A DNA stretch of 10,166 nucleotides, taken from positions 1 through 10,166 of the forward strand of contig JAUVRU010000037.1 in assembly GCA_030597485.1 (NCBI GenBank), written 5' to 3'. Made by a program: the position numbers and the translations under genes. Below are positions 1-7,000 of the stretch, piece by piece. The stretch is from Anaerolineae bacterium. Lineage in GTDB: Bacteria > Chloroflexota > Anaerolineae > 4572-78 > NAK82. The notes beneath the pieces are model-generated. The model searched no databases, had not been told where the DNA came from, and saw only the letters and a list, made by a program, of their open reading frames with translations. Every line of letters starts with the position of its first letter. The first letter of the stretch is position 1.

Positions 1-51
1 GCTGCCAAGTGACGCTGATGCCACCTGGTGGCCTGGTCGCCGGACAAAGCG

Positions 52-89
52 ACGAGCGGACGTTGACCAAGTCAACGTCCGCTCGTTTT
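52..89 (+). terminator. Rho-independent terminator with 16-bp perfect stem
   Basis: The left arm 52-67 (acgagcggacgttgac) pairs perfectly with 71-86 around a 3-nt loop, and a short T run (86-89) follows on the plus strand. This fits an intrinsic terminator for a plus-strand gene to the left. The frame starting at base 1 reads Ala-Ala-Lys and stops at 10-12, which may be that gene's last codons, but three codons cannot prove it. On the minus strand the same stem is followed only by cgctttg, so it could act weakly for the converging gene at 135-437 as well. The stem is seen directly; its direction is inferred from the T run. Confidence 0.8.
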
Positions 90-134
90 GTGTCGAGACT
101 TGCCGACGTTTCGTTAGGGTCTTGCTTCCCAGTG

Positions 135-437
135 TTACATCAGCTGAAAACGACCGGTAGCCTTCACGATCTTCTGGCGGAAGTTCGTGACATATTTCAT
201 CAGGTTCTCACGTAATTCTGCCCATTCTTCGCTGTTGAGCAGATCCTGCATCGCCTGCAAATCCTCAGTGACTGCACCGGTAAGAATCTGAGGACCGTCC
301 CCATAGATCGTATACCATGCCTCTGTTGGCTGAATCCCCAACCGGGTAAGACTGGGTGCATAGTCGCGCACAACGAATTCGAAGTACTCGCTCTCACGAC
401 CTTCTCGGATGTCCCAGCTCATCAGCAACTTAATCAT
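135..437 (-). CDS. Small conserved-type protein, possible dimeric alpha-beta barrel fold
   Basis: This is a 100-residue protein with no signal peptide or membrane segment, so it is probably cytoplasmic. It begins MIKLLMSWDIREGRESEYFEF: a beta strand, then an acidic helix. A second part follows (LGIQPTEAWYTIYGDGPQIL strand region, then helices at about 57-85). This strand-helix-strand-strand-helix order resembles ferredoxin-like dimeric alpha-beta barrel proteins (the NIPSNAP/EthD/ABM type), but no diagnostic motif lets me name a family or function. The start is supported by a GGGGAG Shine-Dalgarno at 444-449, 6 nt before the ATG at 435-437, and by a candidate promoter at 484-512. It is transcribed divergently from the LacI-fusion gene and converges on the hairpin at 52-89. 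It is probably a monocistronic gene; no functional link to the fusion is shown. Confidence 0.8.
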   Translation of the reverse strand: MIKLLMSWDIREGRESEYFEFVVRDYAPSLTRLGIQPTEAWYTIYGDGPQILTGAVTEDLQAMQDLLNSEEWAELRENLMKYVTNFRQKIVKATGRFQLM

Positions 438-483
438 GATATGCTCCCCGCATCCTTCACCTCGTCCGCGTCAAGCCGCTACC

Positions 484-512
484 ATACTATGTCAGATTAC
501 GGTTCTTGTCAA
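484..512 (-). promoter_or_regulatory. Sigma-70-type promoter for the small minus-strand gene
   Basis: Read on the minus strand, 512-507 is TTGACA (a perfect -35). After 17 bp comes TAGTAT at 489-484 (4 of 6 matches to the -10). Transcription would start near 477, giving a leader of about 40 nt that includes the GGGGAG ribosome-binding site. It lies back to back with the plus-strand promoter, the two -35 boxes being about 25 bp apart. Only the -35 is strong, so the call rests on spacing and position. Confidence 0.6.
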
Positions 513-537
513 CCCTCCACACCCACGCTTTGCACTC

Positions 538-566
538 TTGACAATTCCCCTGATGTCCCATATAAT
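538..566 (+). promoter_or_regulatory. Perfect consensus sigma-70 promoter of the LacI-UroD gene
   Basis: TTGACA at 538-543 and TATAAT at 561-566 are separated by exactly 17 bp, matching the housekeeping consensus at all 12 positions. Transcription should start at about 572-574, inside or just before the operator pair at 575-602. Perfect consensus promoters are usually strong and therefore need a repressor. This fits the LacI-type operators placed directly downstream and the LacI-type repressor encoded by the transcript. Confidence 0.9.
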
Positions 567-574
567 GTCGCTAT

Positions 575-602
575 TGAAAACGATGCCATGGTAACGTTTT
601 CA
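575..602 (+). promoter_or_regulatory. Two abutting, inverted LacI-family operators
   Basis: Bases 575-588 read TGAAAACGATGCCA and 589-602 read TGGTAACGTTTTCA. Each is a 14-bp site centred on CG, as in LacI/GalR/CcpA operators. Against the known CcpA-type pattern TGWAANCGNTNWCA, the first matches 13 of 14 positions and the second 12 of 14. They are inverted copies of each other, so the 28 bp as a whole is also an imperfect palindrome centred on CCATGG; the CG centres are 14 bp apart. The pair starts at about +2 and ends at the A of the ATG at 602. Repressor bound here would block initiation or promoter escape, so autorepression by the encoded protein is the simplest inference. Binding itself is not demonstrated. 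Confidence 0.8.
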
Positions 603-2881
603 TGCAATCACTGGCCAGTTCTCACAAGAACCTTCACTTCCCGGAGCCGCAATTGCCGACCATCAGTGATGTGGCCAAACGTGCAGGCGTATCCCCGGTA
701 ACCGTCTCCCGGGTCATCAACCGTGCCGATCACGTCAACCCGTCCACCAGGAAAAATGTGGAACGCGCCATCAAAGAGTTGGGTTATGTCCCCAACGTGC
801 TGGCTCGCAGCTTGCGCTCAAAGCGGACCGGCACGTTGGGGCTGCTTGTCCCCGACATCATGAACTTGATTTGGACCACAGTGGCACGAGGTGTTGAGGC
901 TTCTGCCCAGAGTCGCGGCTATTCCGTGTTCCTGTGCAACACTGACGAGAACCCCGACAAGCAACGTCACTACCTGGATGTTGTCCTCAGTCAACGAGTA
1001 GAGGGTGTGGTCATCGCTCCTCACGACTCTGATGCCGATAGTCTATCTGATCTGCGCCGCCAGAATGTGCCTTTGGTGGTAGTGGATCGACGCATCCAGG
1101 GGTGGGATGTGGACACAGTGTGTACCGATTCCGCCTCCGGCTCGCGGGCTCTGACGCGGCATTTGATCGACCTGGGCCACAAGCGCATCGCGGTATTGTC
1201 GGGACCTCCGACCACCTCGACAGCGCAGGAACGTGTTGCTGGCTACTGCATGGCATTGATCGAGGTAGGCATCCCAGTTGACCCCCGCCTGATCAAACAC
1301 GGCGAATTCCGCTCTGTATCTGGGGAGCGTCTGACCCATCAATTGCTGGATGGCGGCACAAATCCCACAGCTGTCTTTGCCGCCAGCAACACCATAGCCA
1401 GGGGCGTGATGAATGCGCTGGAGAAGCGAGGGCTCCGCATTCCGGAAGACATCGCCTTGGTTTGCTTTGATGATGTGGCTGATGCTTCCATCTTCTTTCC
1501 TTTCCTGACCGTTGTCGTCCAGCCTGCCTACGATATGGGCACCAACGCTGCCCAGCTTCTCTTCAGCCGACTGGGCAGCCAGTCGAGCCGGCAGCCTCGA
1601 CACGTCGTGTTGCCCACTCGCCTTGTCAAACGGTTTTCTTGTGGCAGACATCTGAAGAACAACGGTCGGTCGAGCATCAGCTTGCCCATTCCCAAAGACC
1701 CGCAGATGCGGGGCATCCTGGTGAAGCCTCTGAATTCCGAGGAGAAGCAAAGCCTCTACCAGTGTCTCAACATAGTAGACTCTTCGGTCACTGCGGGAGC
1801 GGCGCATTCACCAGAGTACGAGGCATCTGATGTCAACCGGCTGCTGAAGGTGCTCCGTCATCAGGAAGCAGACCGTCTGCCACACCTGGACCTGTGGACC
1901 ACCAACCAGGCGGTGTATGAATATGTCCTCGGCCGGGAGCTGCGGTATGATATCGAGGACACTCGCATCGAAGGCCAGCCGGTGAGCCCGGAGGATCATG
2001 TGGAATTTGCTGCCCGAATGGGAATGGACGCGGTGGTCTGCAACTTCACCTGGCGGCCCAACAACATCTTCGGAAGGGCTTCGGATGGCAGCGAGCAATA
2101 CGTGAACGGTACCGTCAAGACGTGGGCCGATCTCGACGACCTGGAACCAGCCCCTTCCCTTGCCGACCAACTCAATCGCCTGGAACGTTACCTGCAGGCT
2201 GTCGAGGGGACCGGCGTAGGAGTTATTGCCAGTTTCACCTCGTTCTTCGACAGTGCGATGCGTGCGGTGGGACTGCTAGACTCACTCTACCTGTTCTACG
2301 ATGATCTAGAATTCCTGGAAGCGCTGATGGACATCCTTCTGGCCCATCAGGAACAGGTAGTGCGGGCCGTGTGCGACCGGTTTGCTGCCGACCTGGCGTT
2401 CGTGCTGATCAGTGACGAGATTGCCCACAATGTGGGCTTGATGATCCGCCCAGATATGTTCCAGGAGATTTTCCCGCATAGGATGAGACGTCTGATTGAG
2501 CCCGCCAGGGAGCACGGCAAACTGGTAGCGATTCACACCAAGGGGAAGATGGACAAAGTACTTCCCATCCTACACGACATAGGCTTTGATATTGTTCACC
2601 CAATGGAGCCGGAGTGTAACAACATATTCGAGGTGAAGAAGCAGTGGGGCGACAAAATGGCCTTCGTGGGTGGGATACCTACCTCCTTGCTGGCCTATGG
2701 GAATTGGGAAAAGATAGAAGAAACGGTCAGGGACTACTGTGTCCGGCTGGGCGCCGGTGGTGGTTATGTGTTGGGTTCCTCCACCCACATTGCGGATGGG
2801 GTCCCGCCCCAGAACTTCTGGGCCATGGTCCAGGCCGTCCACAAATACGGGAGTTACGACGCGTTGGGGGGCGGCGGCTGA
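602..2881 (+). CDS. LacI-family repressor fused to a UroD/methyltransferase-like domain
   Basis: This is one 759-residue ORF holding two normally separate proteins. Residues 20-65 are a LacI-type HTH (TISDVAKRAGVSPVTVSRVI), followed by the hinge helix (PNVLARSLRSKRT, about 64-76) and a periplasmic-binding-protein-like sugar-sensor fold to about 345. A 55-residue linker leads into a UroD-type TIM barrel at about 405-750. Barrel landmarks are RLLKVLRHQEADRLP, SDEIAHNVGLMIRPDMF, VAIHTKGKMD (H645), HPMEPE and VPPQNFWAMVQAV, the layout of COG0407-type UroD/methyltransferase proteins. The HxCG zinc motif of MtaA/MtbA is absent (HTKG at 645-648), so zinc-thiol chemistry is doubtful and the reaction unknown. 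Most LacI proteins are about 340 residues and UroD-like proteins about 340-370, so both halves look complete. The start is uncertain: ATG602 has no Shine-Dalgarno, while TTG653 has GGAG at 643-646 and would give the usual short LacI N-terminus. The protein is cytoplasmic and probably autoregulated through 575-602. Confidence 0.88.
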   Translation: MQSLASSHKNLHFPEPQLPTISDVAKRAGVSPVTVSRVINRADHVNPSTRKNVERAIKELGYVPNVLARSLRSKRTGTLGLLVPDIMNLIWTTVARGVEASAQSRGYSVFLCNTDENPDKQRHYLDVVLSQRVEGVVIAPHDSDADSLSDLRRQNVPLVVVDRRIQGWDVDTVCTDSASGSRALTRHLIDLGHKRIAVLSGPPTTSTAQERVAGYCMALIEVGIPVDPRLIKHGEFRSVSGERLTHQLLDGGTNPTAVFAASNTIARGVMNALEKRGLRIPEDIALVCFDDVADASIFFPFLTVVVQPAYDMGTNAAQLLFSRLGSQSSRQPRHVVLPTRLVKRFSCGRHLKNNGRSSISLPIPKDPQMRGILVKPLNSEEKQSLYQCLNIVDSSVTAGAAHSPEYEASDVNRLLKVLRHQEADRLPHLDLWTTNQAVYEYVLGRELRYDIEDTRIEGQPVSPEDHVEFAARMGMDAVVCNFTWRPNNIFGRASDGSEQYVNGTVKTWADLDDLEPAPSLADQLNRLERYLQAVEGTGVGVIASFTSFFDSAMRAVGLLDSLYLFYDDLEFLEALMDILLAHQEQVVRAVCDRFAADLAFVLISDEIAHNVGLMIRPDMFQEIFPHRMRRLIEPAREHGKLVAIHTKGKMDKVLPILHDIGFDIVHPMEPECNNIFEVKKQWGDKMAFVGGIPTSLLAYGNWEKIEETVRDYCVRLGAGGGYVLGSSTHIADGVPPQNFWAMVQAVHKYGSYDALGGGG

Positions 2882-3000
2882 ATCCCGGCTGGATCACGGT
2901 CAACCGGGGTTTCCCCGGCCCTGACTGATGTCTCAGGTTGAGAACCTCGAATTGAGGCTCACATAAACCATACTTTCATCAGAAAAGGAGCGAATTCACC
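2882..3000 (+). other. Intergenic leader with two small hairpins and a ribosome-binding site
   Basis: This 119-bp spacer separates the fusion gene from the corrinoid gene. It can form a GC-rich hairpin (ccgggg 2904-2909 with ccccgg 2913-2918, loop ttt) and a second, bulged one (tgag/cctc at 2939-2948 with gagg/ctca at 2954-2961). Neither has a T run, so they do not look like terminators; RNA processing or stability elements are possible. AAGGAG at 2985-2990 is a strong Shine-Dalgarno, 10 nt before the ATG at 3001. No convincing promoter was seen, so co-transcription with the fusion gene is likely. Confidence 0.5.
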
Positions 3001-3636
3001 ATGAGTCTTGAAAGCATCTACGAAGCAGTTCTTAACGGCGACGCCCCGGCGGCATCCAGCGAGACGGAAGCAGCATTGGCAGCCAACACTCCGGCAGAGG
3101 ACATCCTCAACAAGGCCTGCATCCCGGCTATGGGCGAGGTCGGCAGGCTGTTCGAAGAAGGCGAGAAGTTCGTCCCTGAGATGCTCATCTCCGCCCGTGC
3201 CATGTCGGCGGCGATGACGATCCTCCGGCCGCGGCTGGTCGAGGCCGGCGTCCAGACGATCGGCACTATTCTTATGGGCACAGTGGCTGGGGACCTACAC
3301 GACATCGGCAAGAATCTGGTCAAGATGATGTTGGAAGGCGCCGGGTTCGAGGTGATTGACATGGGGGTGGACATAAGCGCCGAGAAATTCGTGGAGACTG
3401 CTCGCGACAAGAATGCCCAGCTGATTGGCCTGTCGGCCCTGCTGACCACTACGATGCCTGGCATGAAGGACACCATTGACACGCTGGCGGAAGCCGGTCT
3501 GCACGGGCAGGTCAAGGTGATGATCGGTGGTGCGCCCATTACTCAGGACTTCGCCGACGAGATCGGAGCCGACGGGTTCGCGCCCGATGCCAGCAGCGCC
3601 GTTCGCAAGGCCAAGGAATTGCTTGGCGTCTCCTAG
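3001..3636 (+). CDS. Corrinoid-binding protein, methyltransferase partner (MtaC/MtbC/MtmC type)
   Basis: This 211-residue soluble protein carries a cobalamin-type cofactor that shuttles a methyl group between a substrate-specific methyltransferase and a second, UroD-family methyltransferase. Residues 1-85 are the helical cap domain (B12-binding 2), with CIPAMGEVGRLFEEGEKFVPEML typical of the family. Residues about 88-211 are the Rossmann-like B12-binding domain. The motif GDLHDIGKNLV contains D98-x-H100-x-x-G103, in which the His replaces dimethylbenzimidazole as the lower cobalt ligand. The GLSALLTTTM segment and the GGAPIT loop complete the pocket. Length matches the family. It follows the LacI-UroD gene by 119 bp on the same strand and is the natural partner of a UroD-type protein. 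No substrate-specific MtxB-type protein or corrinoid-reactivation ATPase lies in the window, so the methyl donor cannot be named. Confidence 0.93.
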   Translation: MSLESIYEAVLNGDAPAASSETEAALAANTPAEDILNKACIPAMGEVGRLFEEGEKFVPEMLISARAMSAAMTILRPRLVEAGVQTIGTILMGTVAGDLHDIGKNLVKMMLEGAGFEVIDMGVDISAEKFVETARDKNAQLIGLSALLTTTMPGMKDTIDTLAEAGLHGQVKVMIGGAPITQDFADEIGADGFAPDASSAVRKAKELLGVS

Positions 3637-4079
3637 TACCCCATCACAGGGATCATAATATGACAGAGGCCGCGCCCGTAAGGGCCGGATCTGACTCATC
3701 AGCATCACTGTGGTGGGCCCTAGTGGGGAGATGGTGACTTGTACCGGCGAGTCTGATGCCTCGGGGATGCCAAGCCTGAGTCGTTGCCAGTTGCTGGCTG
3801 GTCACCATGCCATCTTGGTCATGTTTCACTATACTGAGACGTGTGACTCTCCAGGTCTTCCTGGAAAAACCACCAGAGGCAGGGGCGGTCCAGGTCACCA
3901 CTTCCTGGGCACGGATCGTTCCTGCCTGTCGTGTGTCGGCTCGCTGCGGACATCAGATTCTTCACAGGGCCTCCCAGACTTCGATGCTATTGGTTCTGTC
4001 GCCCACCCCCGGTGACTGATGCATACCCTGGAGATTCCGCCGGCAAGCAGGAACCCAACATACAGTAGGATGTGACGAC
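3637..4079. other. 443-bp gap without a convincing gene
   Basis: I see no credible coding region, RNA gene or strong terminator here. The only longer plus-strand frame (3710-4015) has a Ser/Gly/Cys-rich composition with no recognisable domain and no good ribosome-binding site. Weak structure is present: an 8-bp inverted repeat (atggtgac 3731-3738 with gtcaccat 3801-3808) and a small hairpin ccagg/cctgg at 3851-3864. A TATACT at 3830-3835 lacks a usable -35. A CG-centred sequence near 3777-3789 resembles one half of a LacI-type operator (right half TTGCCA), but its left half is poor. The promoter of the downstream GH13-like gene is presumably in here but could not be pinned down. Confidence 0.4.
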
Positions 4080-7000
4080 ATGGAATTCCATATCTCTCGT
4101 GTCGCCCGTGATCGTTATCAATTCGACGAATCGCTGTTCTCCTTGAGCGGGGATGTGGTTTTCGCCAACTTCCACGCGGCGCGCGTGTTTGCCCTGAAGA
4201 TCAACCAGACGCAAGACCTGGTACGGTTTCCAGAACAAGCAGTGAAAGCCGGGCAGATCAACGCTATGGGCTTGATTGACGAAGTCCTCCACCGTGTGGT
4301 TGGCCTGTACCGTGAGCAGAAGAACCCCAGGGTGATGCAGCAGGCACTGGATTGGCTGGACCAACAGATTGGCAAGGAAACGGTAGACGCGGCATTAAGC
4401 CGCTTCGCGGATGAGTTTCCCCCCCTTGACGTCTATCGGCGCCGGGCCAGCCTGGCAGGCTACATGGAAGGCGAGACGGACGGGGTTCCCAACCGGCAGA
4501 TGGTGCTGGAGGAGATGTTGATGCTCTGGCTGGCCAACGTGAACCCGGCATTCTCACGCTTTTGGGAACTGTTTGACGACGCAACTCTGGAAAAGGAGAC
4601 TGCCTATTTGCAGGTAATCTCCGGACTGACCCAATTCTTGGAGAGTCAACCCAGATTCGGGCCGGATGCCCAGAACCTGGTAGACCTGTTGCGCAGTCCA
4701 GCCATAGCCGAGCCCCATTCGCTTCCTGGGCAGATTGAGTACATACGCCAGAGATGGGGTCACTTGCTGGGCAAGTACATCTACCGCTTGCTGGCCAGCC
4801 TGGATTTGATCAAAGAGGAACAACGGGCCGTGTTCCAGGGGGCTGGGCCCAGCTACGTGTACGACTTCAGCGGTCAAGAGATAGAGTTGGAGCGCTTCAG
4901 CCCGGATTTGGACTGGATGCCCAGGCTGGTACTGATGGCCAAGAACATCTACGTGTGGCTGGACCAGCTGTCCAGGCAATACGGCCGGCCGATCACTCAG
5001 CTGGATCACATCCCCGACCAGGAGTTGGACACCTTGGCTGAGTGGGGCTTCACCGGCCTATGGTTGATCGGGCTGTGGGAACGCAGTCAGGCATCCAGGA
5101 GAATCAAGCAGTTGTGTGGCAATCCCGAAGCGGCTGCATCCGCATATTCCCTGTACGACTACCAGATTGCAGCCGACCTGGGGGGAGAGAGCGCCTACGA
5201 AGACTTGAAGAATCGCGCCTGGCAGCGAGGGATTCGCCTGGCCAGCGACATGGTTCCCAATCATATGGCTATCGACTCTAGATGGGTGATCGAGCATCCG
5301 GACTGGTTTGTATCACTGGACTACAGTCCCTTCGGGTCCTATTCCTTCAGCGGGCCGGACCTCTCCCAGGACGAGCGTACAGGCATCTATCTGGAAGATC
5401 ACTATTACAGCCGGGACGATGCGGCGGTGGTGTTCAGGCGGGTGGACCACTGGACAGCTGGTGAGCGGTACATCTACCACGGCAACGATGGCACCAGTAT
5501 GCCGTGGAACGACACTGCTCAGCTGGACTATCTCAACCCTGAGGTTCGTGAGGCAGTTATCCAGATGATCTTGCAGGTTGCCCACCGCTTCCCCATCATC
5601 CGGTTTGACGCCGCCATGACTTTGACCAAGAGACATTACCAACGATTATGGTTCCCCGAGCCCGGCACTGGGGGTGACATTCCCTCACGAGCCGACCACG
5701 GCATGACGAGGGATCAGCTTGATGCCTTGATGCCCAACGAATTCTGGCGCGAAGTTGTCGACCGCGTGGCACAGGAAGCCCCTGACACCCTGCTGCTGGC
5801 CGAAGCATTTTGGTTGATGGAGGGCTATTTCGTGCGCACGCTGGGGATGCACCGGGTGTACAACAGCGCCTTCATGAACATGTTGCGGGATGAGGAGAAC
5901 GCCAAGTACCGCAGCGTCATAAAGAACACGTTGGAGTTCGACCCCGAAGTCCTCAAGCGCTTTGTCAACTTCATGAACAATCCGGACGAACGGACGGCGG
6001 TGGATCAGTTCGGCAAGGACGACAAGTACTTCGGCGTCTGCACGCTGATGGTCACCATGCCGGGGCTGCCCATGTTTGGGCATGGTCAGATTGAGGGTTT
6101 CACCGAGAAATACGGGATGGAGTATCGGCGCGCCTACTGGGATGAACAACCCGAGGCCCACCTAGTCGGACGGCACCAGCGTGAGATCTTCCCACTCCTG
6201 CATCGCCGCCACCTGTTTGCCGATGTGCAGCATTTCCTCTTGTACGACTTCTTCACCGCTGAAGGGCACGTCAACGAAGATGTACTGGCCTATTCGAACC
6301 GCAATGGTGGGGAGCAAGTGCTGGTGATCTACCACAACCGGTTCGCCAGTGCCCGGGGATGGATTCGCACTTCCGTCGCCTATTCAGTGAAGACGGGAGA
6401 GGGCGACGAGCGAACGCTGACACGGAAGGGCCTGGGGGAAGGTCTCGGGCTGCACGCTGACGGAGACTACTTCTGCATCTTCCGCGATCACGTCTCTGGC
6501 CTGGAGTACATTCGAAACAGCCAGGAACTGCACGAAACCGGTCTGTACATAGAACTGGACGCATACAAGTGTCACGTCTTCCTTGATTTGCGCGAGGTAG
6601 GCGATAATGAACAGCAACACTATTCACATCTGGCTGCCTACCTGAATGGGCGTGGGGTGCCAAGCGTCGAAGAGGCCTTGACTGAGACCCTGATGCAACC
6701 CATCCGTCAGCGGTTCACTGCATTGGTCAATGCCGATATGCTACGCCGGGTTTTGGATGCCCGCGTGACCCAAGCGGACCAACAGATCGACGTACAGGTT
6801 GGGCAGGAAATTGAGCAGAAGACGATAGACCTACTGCGCGAGATCATGCGGTTCACTGGCGGGACCCGGTCAGAGACCGAAGTATCCTATGTGGTGCAAC
6901 AAAGGCTGGCGGCTGTCTTGCAGTTGCCTGTTCTGGAAAACCGCTTCCCCCAACTCGCATCGTGGCACGACAAGTGGGACATCCAGCACCTGCTGTCCAA

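Noticed and set aside
1043..1807. 254-codon minus-strand ORF inside the LacI part
   Set aside because: It lies antisense to a gene with clear family motifs and its translation has no recognisable domain.
602..2881. That the repressor-enzyme fusion is simply a frameshift artefact
   Set aside because: The frame is open throughout and both halves read well in the same frame with a plausible linker; still worth confirming against reads.
2882..3000. Cobalamin riboswitch before the corrinoid gene
   Set aside because: The spacer is only 119 bp and shows no B12-box-like conserved core; only two small hairpins are visible.
3830..3835. TATACT as a -10 box for the GH13-like gene
   Set aside because: The sequence 17 bp upstream (atgcca) is not a -35 box, and it lies about 245 bp from the start codon.
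3710..4015. 101-codon plus-strand ORF in the gap after the corrinoid gene
   Set aside because: Ser/Gly/Cys-rich composition, no recognisable domain, no good ribosome-binding site; likely a chance ORF.
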